From the NCBI GenBank assembly GCA_000964245.1, contig LANB01000001.1:847501-911500 (forward strand): a stretch of DNA of 64,000 bases, read 5' to 3'. Origin of the DNA: Cellvibrionaceae bacterium 1162T.S.0a.05. Its GTDB lineage: Bacteria > Pseudomonadota > Gammaproteobacteria > Pseudomonadales > Cellvibrionaceae. The notes beneath the pieces were generated by a model. It saw only the letters and a list, made by a program, of their open reading frames with translations. It was not told where the DNA came from and made no database searches. A program made the translations under genes and the position numbers. Shown here piece after piece: positions 45,938 to 55,474 of this stretch (the first letter of the stretch is position 1; each line of letters begins with the position of its first letter).

Positions 45938-48502
45938 TCAGTTTGGCGTTACTAATACCCTGTCACCAGAATAAATATCGATCACCAACAATCTGTAATT
46001 ATTATCTGCATATAAGTATTGTCTCTCAGTATCCAGAACAAATTGCATGTAACCGAAATCTACCCCGTTTCCGATTTCCCATGAGGCAAGGGTGCTACGA
46101 CTATTGTCATCAAGATCGAATTTAACAAGTTGTGTTGTCGATGGGTCCAGTGCGTTAGCGTCTTCATATCGCTCAAAACCGTTGAAATATATTACATTTC
46201 GATTCACATCAAATTGACTCGCATATGTGACATAGTAGGGAGTCCATGGAGCAACCAACTCTTCGATATCACCTTCCTTATTCAGAATACTCACATATCC
46301 GTTGTTCCATTCCGTAAGAATTACACCATTGAGCCCAGTGTAAAACGGACTCAAATAAGGGTCATCAATCTGTTCCCCTCCGCCATAAAGCGTCTCTGTC
46401 AGTGTAGTGATATTCCCTTTGTCCAACTCAAGCGCATATACGCCTTCAGTTCCACCGGCTCCGCCGTCAAATGTGATCACCAGAGCGAACCAAATAATGT
46501 TGTCATTGTCAGTGTGTACCACCTCACCTATTCGATAATGCGCATCAACATATCCAAAATGAGCTTGCAATTCGTTGCCCGTTAATATTGGCGTATTCTG
46601 CAATGCATCCAGGTCGATCAATTGAATATGAGCAGTTTCATCAGCGGGCGTTCCACCCCAGTTCTCAACGATGTGACGGTAAAAGCTGTTATTTTCCCAG
46701 GAAAAACTTACTTGTTCATTTACCGCAGTATCGACAATGCTGGATAGATCCCAACTTTCGCTAAACTCGAAGGTATCCAGGTTTAACTTCCTTGCATTTT
46801 GTCGATAAAAATCATAAGAAAACAACTGTGAATTATCAGGGCTTAAACTTAAGCTTGTTGATCGAAAATATTGTGAAGGCGTAACACTTGCATTTAATTG
46901 TGTTACCAAGCCATCAGCGGCATTCACCTTCACAATACTGTCTGTCAAACTATCGCGAACTATGACTCCCGTGGAATCACAGGTTAGCGCCGAGATTGAA
47001 CTCCACCCTTCCGCGCCGAAGTCTTCTGCCAGGAACACATAATCTTCCAGTACATTTTCTTCCCTGTTATAAATATATAAGATATCAGCGGAAACGAAAT
47101 ACATGTTTTCTTCAATGTTGCAAAATGTGTTTGACAGGTAATAGTTGAACGCAAACCCGGTGGAAACTGTCTCTACATCAGTGTCTGAATCAATCACAGC
47201 TTGAATATCAAAAGTTGCAAATGATCTACCCTCGGTATTGTCAAATGCATAAAAATACACCTTGCTTCCCTGAACAAAAAGGTCACTTGCCGTCAAATTT
47301 GTGCTGGTGGCATGCTGTAATACAAATGAATCATATGAGCCATCGTCCCTGTTAACCAGGGCCATTGAGCTATCATCGACACTCATTAAAAAATAACTGT
47401 CGTTTATTACGGCAAATCCCGAATTATTTGCACTAATACCACTGATATCAAGCCAGAAAACCTCGGTCGTCGAATTTGTCAGGTCATGCATCAATATTGT
47501 CGTACCCTCACTTTCGGCAGCCTGGCATTTCACAAACAATTGACTCTCGTCATCACTTAGACGAACCTGGGCAAAACCAGGACATTGTGTCTCTACAGGT
47601 AAATCTTCGAGTGCAATCAGTACCTCTGGATCACTACCATCGGGATTCATGCTTAACACATAGTTAGCGCCAAGCGAAAGACTATAAAACTGTGGCGCCA
47701 GGGATGCATCAATCGAATAATTGTTTGCCAAGGGTTTATTGGAAAAATTTAAACTTGTTGAATGTTGCACACTCTCAGCAACTTGCACCTCTATCGTGGC
47801 ACTAACTTCTGTATGTCCCACCGGGATTTCAGCAAGCCAGGTTCCTGTACCATCATCAGTAAAAGTCGCGCTTACGCCATTGACGATTACCTGCACCTCT
47901 TCACCCGGGATCAATTCTCGCTGACCGTCGTTGTTTAGATAGCCTCGAATAGTGAAACGGTCACCAACACCACCAATATCCGACCCCGCAGGAGGAAATT
48001 CTGTCACCGCCTCATATTCAGCGGCATTCAAAATCGTCACGATCAGACTGGCTTCGGCAGTTTGTTCATTTGTATCCGTAACACGAATCTGTAACTCATA
48101 ACGACCATCTGCGTTTGCATCGTTGGGAGATTCAAAATCAAAAGCACTCGCTGAGATTTCTCCACTGGTTTCGTCAATTGCAAAAAATGACATATCGGGC
48201 GAGCTTACAAGGCTCCAAACAAGATCGCTGCCACCACTGGCTGAAGGAAGAAAGCTAAACTCCAGATTCTCTAGCCAATCCATTTCTCCAGACATCGAAA
48301 TAACAGGTGGCTGTATTGCACCACTCGAACTTGAACTACTTGCAGAAGAAGATGATGAACTGGCACTACTGGAAGCACTTGACGAGGCGCTTGAGGAAGA
48401 ACTTGAGGACGTACTGGATCCACCGCCGCCTGATCCGCCACCGCAGGCCGCTAAAATGAATATGCAGGTGAAAACTAAAAACAGGTTTTGATTAACTTTC
48501 AT
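45938..48502 (-). CDS. Surface lipoprotein: poly-Ser linker, cadherin-like domain, predicted beta-propeller
   Basis: 854 residues. Leader with lipobox LAAC (Cys20), then GGGSGGGG and a Ser/Ala linker (about 28-60). A cadherin-like domain (about 62-160: FFAIDETSGEISAS, DANADGRYELQIRVTD) is followed by a small beta-domain (about 175-255: GEEVQVIVNGVSATFTDDGTGTWLAEIPVG, as in Bacteroidetes/Cellvibrio adhesion proteins). The rest (about 260-854) alternates short strands with S/T-x-D motifs (LSPDNSQLFSYD, FDLDDNSRSTL, LVIDIYSGDRVLV), consistent with a large propeller. No catalytic site is recognised. It is likely an outer-surface binding protein. Neighbours give no further clue. Confidence 0.78.
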   Translation of the reverse strand: MKVNQNLFLVFTCIFILAACGGGSGGGGSSTSSSSSSSASSSASSSASSSSSSASSSSSSGAIQPPVISMSGEMDWLENLEFSFLPSASGGSDLVWSLVSSPDMSFFAIDETSGEISASAFDFESPNDANADGRYELQIRVTDTNEQTAEASLIVTILNAAEYEAVTEFPPAGSDIGGVGDRFTIRGYLNNDGQRELIPGEEVQVIVNGVSATFTDDGTGTWLAEIPVGHTEVSATIEVQVAESVQHSTSLNFSNKPLANNYSIDASLAPQFYSLSLGANYVLSMNPDGSDPEVLIALEDLPVETQCPGFAQVRLSDDESQLFVKCQAAESEGTTILMHDLTNSTTEVFWLDISGISANNSGFAVINDSYFLMSVDDSSMALVNRDDGSYDSFVLQHATSTNLTASDLFVQGSKVYFYAFDNTEGRSFATFDIQAVIDSDTDVETVSTGFAFNYYLSNTFCNIEENMYFVSADILYIYNREENVLEDYVFLAEDFGAEGWSSISALTCDSTGVIVRDSLTDSIVKVNAADGLVTQLNASVTPSQYFRSTSLSLSPDNSQLFSYDFYRQNARKLNLDTFEFSESWDLSSIVDTAVNEQVSFSWENNSFYRHIVENWGGTPADETAHIQLIDLDALQNTPILTGNELQAHFGYVDAHYRIGEVVHTDNDNIIWFALVITFDGGAGGTEGVYALELDKGNITTLTETLYGGGEQIDDPYLSPFYTGLNGVILTEWNNGYVSILNKEGDIEELVAPWTPYYVTYASQFDVNRNVIYFNGFERYEDANALDPSTTQLVKFDLDDNSRSTLASWEIGNGVDFGYMQFVLDTERQYLYADNNYRLLVIDIYSGDRVLVTPN

Positions 48503-48800
48503 TGTCTACTTGGTCCTGATTATCATGTTTTATTTGAAACAAGTGTTTGCCTGGTAGCAAACTACAGCTCATTTCAACAATGTTATTTTTTATTTGATTT
48601 CTCAGGCAGCCAAATTCTACTGATGAACTCTCCGGGAGAATTAGCGATAATGCCTATCCAGCCACCCGTGTCGGGCGCGATTTTCACCTAAAACACGGTG
48701 GCATGTAAACCTGAATACCGGCTCCATACATTATTTTCAAGCTAATGAATAAAAACCGCTAGAATGCTGGTCACTTTTTTCTATACAAGGGGGGACCTTT

Positions 48801-49820
48801 ATGATTTACCAACGCATTTCAGACACTATAGGACATACACCCGTCGTAAAAATCAATAAACTCGCCCCAAGCGATGTCAATCTCTACGTAAAAATGGAGT
48901 CTTTCAACCCACTCTCCTCTGTGAAGGACAGACTCGCACTTGGTGTTATAGAGGCCGCCGAAAAGAGTGGAGAATTGAAGCCAGGTCAAACCATTGTCGA
49001 AGCAACCAGTGGCAATACGGGTATCGGTCTCGCCATGATTTGTGCCGAACGCGGTTACCCGTTGGTTGTCACGATGGCAGAAAGCTTTAGTATCGAGAGA
49101 CGCAAGCTTATGCGTTTTCTTGGAGCCAAAGTCGTTCTCACACCAGCGGCTGAGCGCGGCACAGGTATGGTAAGAAAAGCCGCTGAACTTGCAAAGAAGC
49201 ATGGCTGGTGGCAGAGCCGCCAGTTCGAGAACCCTGCCAACGCAGAAATCCATCGCACAACGACCGCAGTTGAAATTCTCGAAGACTTTGCGGATATTGG
49301 ACTTGATTACTGGGTCAGCGGTTTTGGAACTGGCGGAACACTCAATGGCGTTGCCAGTGTGTTGCGCGAAAAAAGCCCCAACACAGAAATTGTGGTTTGC
49401 GAACCCGCAGGTGCTCCCATGCTGAGTAGCGGCACAGAACAGCAAACGGACTCTGATGGCAGCTATATCAGCCACCCCAGTTTTACGCCGCACCCTATGC
49501 AGGGGTGGTCACCTGATTTCATTTCCAGACTCATGCAAGAAGCAAAAGATAAATATCAATTAGACAAAGTTCTTTTAATAGAAGGACCTGATGCACTCAA
49601 AGCCTCTCTGGAACTGGCACAAAAAGAAGGAATCTTTGTCGGTATCTCATCCGGCGCAACGTTTGCGGGCGCCCTGCAAGTCGCACGAGAGGCAAAAGCA
49701 GGTACAAATATTTTATGTATGCTTCCTGACACAGGCGAGCGCTATTTATCGACTCCATTATTTGAGCTGGTCGACGCTGAAATGAACGAGGAAGAACGGG
49801 CAATTCTCGCGTCTGTTTAA
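48801..49820 (+). CDS. cysK: Cysteine synthase A (O-acetylserine sulfhydrylase)
   Basis: 339 residues with GGGGGG just before the ATG. It is a PLP enzyme of fold type II: the lysine is in NPLSSVKDRLA, the phosphate-binding loop in SGNTGIGLA, and FGTGGTLNGV and LLIEGPDAL-type regions follow. It makes cysteine from O-acetylserine and sulfide in the cytosol. The sequence resembles CysK more than CysM. The C-terminal stretch before the PDTGERYLST motif (ISSGATFAGALQVA) is normal. It is monocistronic, ending at a G/C hairpin. Confidence 0.92.
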   Translation: MIYQRISDTIGHTPVVKINKLAPSDVNLYVKMESFNPLSSVKDRLALGVIEAAEKSGELKPGQTIVEATSGNTGIGLAMICAERGYPLVVTMAESFSIERRKLMRFLGAKVVLTPAAERGTGMVRKAAELAKKHGWWQSRQFENPANAEIHRTTTAVEILEDFADIGLDYWVSGFGTGGTLNGVASVLREKSPNTEIVVCEPAGAPMLSSGTEQQTDSDGSYISHPSFTPHPMQGWSPDFISRLMQEAKDKYQLDKVLLIEGPDALKASLELAQKEGIFVGISSGATFAGALQVAREAKAGTNILCMLPDTGERYLSTPLFELVDAEMNEEERAILASV

Positions 49821-50301
49821 TAAACCTTGAACGGCCCGGTTATTACCGGGCCATGTTCTATATAGGGTGTCTAACTCAACCCGGCAAGAATGACATAAAT
49901 ATTGTATTTTTATATTCACCGCTTCTTAAACTTTCAATTTTCTTAAACTATTTATTCATCTAATCTCAAGTACAACTTCTTATTGAATATATCACTGCCC
50001 CAAAAGAGATATAGTCAATTTGAAATCAGACTCTATTAATTAGAATCATTAAGACTTAAAAAGTCTCATTGCGTTCTTTCGACGTCAATCCAGATAAATC
50101 AGCACCAAGAGTGCGCACCCAAATGAACCAAAAAAGTGCGAACAATGTGCTTAATAACGCTTTTAAACCTTGAAAGTATTTCTTATACCCCTGGATCGCA
50201 GGTATTTCACACTTTTCAATAAATCAACTTGTGCTAATAGTTACTAAAAGGTCAATGCTAAATAGCGTGAATTACTTAAGTGGTAAATAGAGGTGTGAAA
50301 C
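49821..50301. other. Intergenic region between cysK and the CheA-like kinase
   Basis: No coding frame is convincing. Apart from the hairpin at 49833-49852 it is A/T-rich and probably holds the promoter of the kinase operon; AGAGGTG precedes the kinase start. Confidence 0.6.
49833..49852 (+). terminator. Hairpin after cysK
   Basis: GGCCCGGT and ACCGGGCC pair perfectly around TATT. Only a weak T-rich tail follows, so termination may need help. Confidence 0.55.
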
Positions 50302-52410
50302 ATGTGGTCAGCTTTAGGAAAATACCGGGGTGTCGTAATTTCCATTGCGCTATTTATTATTCTCGACGCATCGGTATTAAGTCTCAACTTTTACATTTCG
50401 TTTAAAATTGCTGACGACGCAGTGGGAGTGAACCTTGCCGGTCGGCAACGGATGCTATCCCAGCGCACAGTAAAAACCCTTTATGAAATTCGCGAGGCAA
50501 GAGCCTCTCAGGAAAATTATCAAAAAGCACTTCAAGAACTACAACTTACCTACAACTTATTTAATACGACACTATTTGCCTTTGATGAAGGCGGCTCCAC
50601 TACAGGGGCTAACGGTGAAGACGTATCGCTAAAACAGGTTAATTCGCCAGAAGGCCGCGCAGCCCTGGAAGACGCCAAGTCAATCTGGGCTCCCTATTCA
50701 ACGCTCATCCAAAACGTACTCACGGCACCCTCACAAGCAAGAGACAGCCATTTGCAAAGCGCAATCACCTATGCTGCTGCAAATAATCTGACACTTCTTA
50801 AACTCATGAACGACCTGACAGTAAACCTCGAAAATGTTGCGACTGCTCAGGCGCAAACATTGCGTTACATTCAAACCGCGGGTATTACTCTGGCAATCAT
50901 CAACTTTTTCATTATCCTGTTCCACTTTATTGGTGAGCTTAGAGTCAACGATAAAAAACTCGAAGCCGCACGAAAAGAAACAACCGACATTCTCGATACC
51001 GTGAACGAAGGGCTTTTTCTGCTTGATAAAAGCATGAATCTCGGAAGCCAGCACTCGGCGAAACTCTCGGAGATATTTGGCGGCAAGGAAATATCAAATA
51101 TTAATTTTTCAGATCTAATTGGTGATCTGGTCAAACCCAAGGATCTTGAAACCGCTCAACGCTTCGTCGGCCTATTGTTCAGACCAGACGTTAAAGATTC
51201 CTTGATCAAGGATCTAAACCCACTCAATGAAATCGAAATCAATTTCCCCGATCAATCTGGCGGTTACACTACCCGCTACTTAAGCTTCGATTTTAAACGT
51301 GTTCACCAACAGGGCAGCAAGGAAAGCGCAGTATTGGTAACGGTAATTGATGTTACAAGAAGCGTGCTGCTTACTCGACAGCTCGCCGAAGCAGAGGAAA
51401 AAAGCGAGCAGCAAATGGCTACCCTCAGCAGCATATTGCATACAGACCCCCGAATGCTCAAACGCTTTATCAAGGATGCTCTCGATACCTTTGCCAAAAT
51501 CAATGAGTATTTGAAAGACCAGTCAAAATCGAAAGATGCGATTTCACAAAAACTTAAGAATATTTTCATCGAAATTCACAATTTCAAGGGCGATGCCTCA
51601 GCCATGGAATTGAGTAATTTTGCTGATTTAGCGAATCGCTTCGAGACAGACATTCAGAATATGCAAGCCAATACCAATGTTGGCGGCAATGACTTCCTGA
51701 AACTCACGATTCACCTTGAAAACCTGATTCGTTATACCGAGTCAGTACAACAAATTGCAGAAAAACTTGCCAGCTTCGCAATAATGAAAAGCAAGGCTGA
51801 GAAGAAAAACGCCAACAACGTGGTCACACATGACACTGCACGCTGGCACCACCTTGAAAAACTCGCGCAAAATGTTGCAGAACGCGAAGGCAAAAAAGTC
51901 AACCTTGTACTTACCGGACTTAATGAAACAATTATGGATGACGTTACGGCAACATTTGTAAATGATTCATGCATCCAATTTATTCGAAATGCCATCGTGC
52001 ACAGCATTGAAGACCCCGCATTTCGACGCGGAAGAGGCAAGCCCGAGGCAGGTCGTATCGACGTGCGCCTGGTAACCCTGCCAACAGGCGAGCTTGAGCT
52101 CGCGGTTCACGATGATGGTGCTGGCATTAACTACGAAAAAATTCGCAAGAAAACCGCAGAGAATCAAAATTTGGATGCCGCCTCGGTCGAAGCCATGTCC
52201 AACAAACAACTGCTACAGAAGATATTCGAACCCGGATTTTCAACAGCCGATAAACTCAGTGAAGATGCAGGCCGCGGCGTCGGCATGGATGTGATCAAGG
52301 ATCGAATTCGCAACCTGAATGGCCGAATTAAAATTGCCAGTCGCAGCGGGTTGGATTGCCAATTCACTGTCACCCTGCCACCACAGAAGCTGCTAAGCCA
52401 AATTGCTTAA
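50302..52410 (+). CDS. Membrane CheA-like histidine kinase: PilJ-type sensor - PAS - Hpt - ATPase
   Basis: 702 residues. TM1 (about 10-30) and TM2 (about 195-215) enclose a PilJ/NarX-type helical sensor with the signature VNLAGRQRMLSQRTVKTLYEI. A PAS-like region (about 225-360; DILDTVNEGLFLLDKSMN) is followed by an Hpt domain with His426 in IHNFKGDASA. The C-terminus is a CheA-type ATPase (FIRNAIVHSIED, HDDGAGIN, GRGVGMDVI). There is no HisKA dimer domain and no CheW-like domain, so this is not a chemotaxis kinase proper: it should pass phosphate from its own Hpt to the receiver encoded 12 bp downstream. The input signal is unknown. Confidence 0.88.
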   Translation: MWSALGKYRGVVISIALFIILDASVLSLNFYISFKIADDAVGVNLAGRQRMLSQRTVKTLYEIREARASQENYQKALQELQLTYNLFNTTLFAFDEGGSTTGANGEDVSLKQVNSPEGRAALEDAKSIWAPYSTLIQNVLTAPSQARDSHLQSAITYAAANNLTLLKLMNDLTVNLENVATAQAQTLRYIQTAGITLAIINFFIILFHFIGELRVNDKKLEAARKETTDILDTVNEGLFLLDKSMNLGSQHSAKLSEIFGGKEISNINFSDLIGDLVKPKDLETAQRFVGLLFRPDVKDSLIKDLNPLNEIEINFPDQSGGYTTRYLSFDFKRVHQQGSKESAVLVTVIDVTRSVLLTRQLAEAEEKSEQQMATLSSILHTDPRMLKRFIKDALDTFAKINEYLKDQSKSKDAISQKLKNIFIEIHNFKGDASAMELSNFADLANRFETDIQNMQANTNVGGNDFLKLTIHLENLIRYTESVQQIAEKLASFAIMKSKAEKKNANNVVTHDTARWHHLEKLAQNVAEREGKKVNLVLTGLNETIMDDVTATFVNDSCIQFIRNAIVHSIEDPAFRRGRGKPEAGRIDVRLVTLPTGELELAVHDDGAGINYEKIRKKTAENQNLDAASVEAMSNKQLLQKIFEPGFSTADKLSEDAGRGVGMDVIKDRIRNLNGRIKIASRSGLDCQFTVTLPPQKLLSQIA

Positions 52411-52422
52411 AGGAGCAACACA

Positions 52423-52803
52423 ATGTCAGCGCCTCTCAAGATGCTTATTGTCGATGACTCAAATGTCATACGTAGAAAAATTGATCGCGGTCACGATCGC
52501 AGCTTGTTCACTGTTGTCGGTAGCGCAAATAACGGCGCAGATGCAGTCGCTAAATTCAAGGAGCTTGACCCGGATGTTGTGACGATGGATATCACCATGC
52601 CAAATATGGATGGTATTGAATGCATCGGCCGTTTGATGGAAATAAAACCGCAGGCAAAAATTCTCGTTATTTCTGCCCTGTCAGACAAAGCCACCGGCAT
52701 CGAGGCACTTGAACGCGGCGCACAGGGTTTTTTATGTAAACCCTTCGATGATGAAAAATTAAGTAACGCACTAAAAGAATTGGTGGAAAATAGTCATGTC
52801 TGA
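52423..52803 (+). CDS. Stand-alone CheY-like response regulator
   Basis: 126 residues, a single receiver domain. Asp11/Asp12 (VDDS), phosphoacceptor Asp56 (VVTMDITMPNMDG), Ser84 and Lys106 (CKPF) are all present. There is no output domain. It lies 12 bp after the CheA-like kinase and overlaps the CheX gene by eight bases, so it is the natural partner of both. DRGHDRSLF in helix 1 is unusual but lies away from the active site. Its target, perhaps a motor or pilus, is not encoded nearby. Confidence 0.92.
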   Translation: MSAPLKMLIVDDSNVIRRKIDRGHDRSLFTVVGSANNGADAVAKFKELDPDVVTMDITMPNMDGIECIGRLMEIKPQAKILVISALSDKATGIEALERGAQGFLCKPFDDEKLSNALKELVENSHV

Positions 52804-53245
52804 AGAAACATTGCAGGTATTTATTAACGGCGTCCTAAACTATTTCCAGCACACGTCAGACAAGGATGTGAAAGTTGGCTCGCCGTATTTAATCGAAAAT
52901 ACCAAACCGGCCTCCTTTGACTTCACAGGTATCATCGGTGTTTCAGGCCCCTATCGAGGCACCGTCTATTTTACTGCACCCAAAGCTTTGATGACGCACC
53001 TTCTACTTTCTATAGGTGAGGACGATATCTCAGTCGATCACATACTGGATCTGGTTGGCGAAGTCGCCAATACAATATCAGGGAATGCCCGGTCTGAATT
53101 CGGGCAGGAATTTATGATTTCTGTTCCTGTCGTGATTGAAGGCAGCCCCAATCATATTCATTTGCCTAAAGAGTTACGCTCCTATGTCATTCCTGTGTAC
53201 TGGAAAGCTTACAGCGCCGCTGTGGTAATTTGCCTCGAACACTGA
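52796..53245 (+). CDS. CheX-like CheY-phosphate phosphatase
   Basis: 149 residues, cytosolic. The catalytic pair of CheX/CheC phosphatases is present as GEVANTISGNA (Glu89 and Asn92). The fold pattern (INGVLNYF, GVSGPYRGTVYFTAPKALM, FMISVPVVIEG) fits CheX, of usual length. It should remove phosphate from the receiver encoded just upstream, with which it overlaps. The set kinase-receiver-phosphatase forms a closed signalling loop. Confidence 0.85.
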   Translation: MSEETLQVFINGVLNYFQHTSDKDVKVGSPYLIENTKPASFDFTGIIGVSGPYRGTVYFTAPKALMTHLLLSIGEDDISVDHILDLVGEVANTISGNARSEFGQEFMISVPVVIEGSPNHIHLPKELRSYVIPVYWKAYSAAVVICLEH

Positions 53246-53393
53246 GCCCTATCAGTATTCTTAGGGATTATTCTACTTATTTGCATGCTGGATTCAGCTT
53301 TTGGTCCAGCTCACGCCATTTAATACCTTGAGCATTGCCATTCGAGTTGGTTTTTCTTAATCTGGGAATTTCAGCACGTAGAAGACGTTCCAG

Positions 53394-54383
53394 ATGAAAT
53401 GCATAGAAATCATTGCCAGCACCAGTAATAAGGAACAGTTACAGACCCTACTGGAACAACAGGAAATTGAGGAGCATTGGTCGGTACGCATGGAAGACCC
53501 CTCTCTTTGTTGCTTTCGACTTATTGTGGGGGATGACAAACGACAACCATTAATGGATAGCCTGTAGGCAACACTGAAAGGCGAACACCCCAGAATCATT
53601 GTTTCACCAATTGAAGCAGTGGTATTAAAACATCCCCACCAAGACAAGGATATTGATACATCGTCTCCCAGCGCCACGCGCGAGGAACTCTATTCCAGTA
53701 TCTCCAAGGGCGCGCAGCTGAATGCGAACTTTGTATTTTTTGTTATCGCTTCAGTAATTGTCGCAGCTATTGGCTTGCTTGAAGACAATATCGCTGTGGT
53801 TATTGGTGCAATGGTCATTGCGCCTTTGTTGGGGCCAAATGTCGCACTGGCTTTTTCCGCCGTACTGGGCGATCTTGAATTTTTATGGCGATCCTTAAAA
53901 ATAAACGCAGCAGGGCTCTTGCTCACCTTGGGCTTGTCGCTTGCAATCGGTTTTTTATGGCCTGTGAACTTACTGAGCAATGAAATATTGGCCAGAACAG
54001 ATATCGGGTACGGCGGTGTCGCACTCGCTCTCGCCTCCGGTGCCGCCGCAGTGCTGTCCTTGACCAGTGGCGTATCCAGTGCTCTTGTTGGGGTTATGGT
54101 AGCCGTCGCACTGATGCCCCCGGCTGTCACTCTCGGCATGCTGGTGGCCGCCGGCGAATTCAGGCTTGCCACAGGAGCCTCCCTCTTACTCGCCGGCAAT
54201 GTGATATGCGTTAATCTTTCTGCCAGTCTAGTTTTTTTACTAAAAGGGATAAAACCGCGAACGTGGCTTGAAAAAAGAAAGGCCCAGCAATCTATCAGAT
54301 GGAGCTTGCTATTTTGGACAATTGCGTTGAGTTTACTTTTGCTTGTTATTTATATTCGACAACTCATTGTTTCCGCGTCTTGA
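53394..54383 (+). pseudogene. TIGR00341/DUF389 membrane protein gene with an in-frame TAG
   Basis: The frame from ATG 53394 to the stop at 54383 encodes a complete TIGR00341 protein of about 329 residues, except that codon 58 is TAG (53565-53567), where glutamine (CAG) would fit. Upstream are MKCIEIIASTSNKEQLQTLL and CCFRLIVGDDKRQPLMDSL; downstream ATLKGEHPRIIVSPIEAVVL continues the family's N-terminal domain. The membrane domain is intact (VIGAMVIAPLLGPNVALAF, VSSALVGVMVAVALMPPAVTLG). Translation could restart at GTG 53619 and make a 254-residue membrane part. It is probably a recent nonsense mutation, or a sequencing error. The family's function is unknown. Confidence 0.78.
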
Positions 54384-54410
54384 TTCCGGCGTGACTGAAT
54401 TATGTGAACC

Positions 54411-54560
54411 TTATATCGTAATTATTTGCCCTGATGCAGGTATCTTTGCATTCCAACCGGTGGCTTTCGCTGCTTTTTGTAATTCATGTTTTGCTTTCTC
54501 TTCACCATGAATCAAAAACAACTCAGGCTTCTTTCTGATCAGGGGCATTCCCAATAACTT
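54411..54560 (-). pseudogene. C-terminal remnant of a beta-CASP metallo-beta-lactamase-fold RNase-like gene
   Basis: The reverse strand encodes KLLGMPLIRKKPELFLIHGE, then EKAKHELQKAAKATGWNAKI and PASGQIITI before a TAA. This matches the last part of beta-CASP nuclease-like proteins, which end with a P..x-VHGE..A...L motif and a short strand. The rest of the gene is missing: upstream in this frame only unrelated sequence to a stop at 54648 is found. It is a relic of a deleted gene. Confidence 0.55.
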
Positions 54561-54643
54561 CGGGCAGCGAATGTGCTGCTGCTGTTGCCATCCATAGTAA
54601 TGCTGAGTTGTAAGCGATACTGGACAATACCAGCCATGTTCAA

Positions 54644-54973
54644 GTGATTAGAAACACGATTTACTTTGATACTCCTCCTCCGGCAACACAAAATATTTTT
54701 GGCATACTCGCTTCAGGGTTTAGTGAATTGGGTGATTTTGAGTTCAATGGCACTCTCGATATTTGGTCCAATACTATTCAAATTTCCGGCCAGGAAAATG
54801 AGTTCAGTACAGGTATTGCACTTGCAGACCTGGCGGTTCCGGAGAACACGCCTGCTAAAGATTCCCGAGTACTTGTGAGCTTAAATAAAATCATAGGCGC
54901 GGCTGAAATCTCTGCCATTTTAGTTGACGGTGTGCCGAACATAATCGAAAGAGGAAATGAGATAATTAACTAG
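54644..54973 (+). CDS. Short ORF, possibly the end of a lost beta-helical surface protein
   Basis: 109 residues from GTG 54644; no ribosome site or signal peptide is visible. The text has the feel of a beta-helix or repeat protein (DFEFNGTLDIWSNTIQISG, ALADLAVPENTPA, SLNKIIGAAEISAILVDG). It lies in a degenerate patch beside two gene relics, so it may be the 3' fragment of a larger gene and not expressed. No family is recognised. Confidence 0.35.
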   Translation: MIRNTIYFDTPPPATQNIFGILASGFSELGDFEFNGTLDIWSNTIQISGQENEFSTGIALADLAVPENTPAKDSRVLVSLNKIIGAAEISAILVDGVPNIIERGNEIIN

Positions 54974-54981
54974 CATTATGA

Positions 54982-55004
54982 GTGAGCGTCGTTTAGGCGC
55001 TCAC
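54982..55004. terminator. Hairpin between convergent short genes
   Basis: GTGAGCG (54982-54988) pairs with CGCTCAC (54998-55004) around a nine-base loop. The tail is not T-rich, so it is a weak terminator at best. Confidence 0.4.
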
Positions 55005-55022
55005 ACTTAAACCGGGCAGGAA

Positions 55023-55361
55023 TTAGTCGCCGGTTCGACTCCAGATATCAAAAGGGATGTCATTGTCACAAAGAAATTGGAACAAGCTTGTCGCTTTGTC
55101 ATTGGCGAAATGTTTTTTGAGAATGCCGAGTATGTTTCCCTGTGATTCAAAGTGGCTCTTGAGAATATCGATATCAGGGCGGCGGATTGTCCACACCCAC
55201 TCGTACTCAATACAGTCAAAGATTTCCTTCACACGCGGTCCCAGATCCTGCCCCTCAATGAGCAAATCTCCGTCCTGATTAATTTTTGCGCTGAGATAGT
55301 AGTAGCCGTCTTCGTTTCTGTCTTCTCGCAAAACCACAGCCTTATTGATGTGAGCAAACAC
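55023..55361 (-). CDS. Small cytosolic protein of unknown function
   Basis: 112 residues from GTG 55361, with GGGGA seven bases upstream; TTG 55364 is the alternative. No signal peptide or membrane helix. The text is acidic and rich in Asp and Trp (YYYLSAKINQDGDLLIEGQD, DCIEYEWVWTIRRPDIDIL), and looks like a compact alpha/beta protein. Such small acidic proteins are sometimes immunity proteins or plasmid-type orphans, but there is no toxin partner here. Confidence 0.6.
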   Translation of the reverse strand: MFAHINKAVVLREDRNEDGYYYLSAKINQDGDLLIEGQDLGPRVKEIFDCIEYEWVWTIRRPDIDILKSHFESQGNILGILKKHFANDKATSLFQFLCDNDIPFDIWSRTGD

Positions 55362-55474
55362 CAAAGTCCCCTTTTGTAACTCTCCTGATCCTGTCGTAAA
55401 GCCTACCTTGACTGAGTTAGACAGAGCAAAGTACTTAACGGAATAAAAATTACCGCGCTAAATAATCACCCCTC

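Noticed and set aside
55026-55042. GGTTCGACTCC resembling the T-arm of a tRNA
   Set aside because: No acceptor, D or anticodon arms fit around it, and it lies in the 3' end of a small protein gene.
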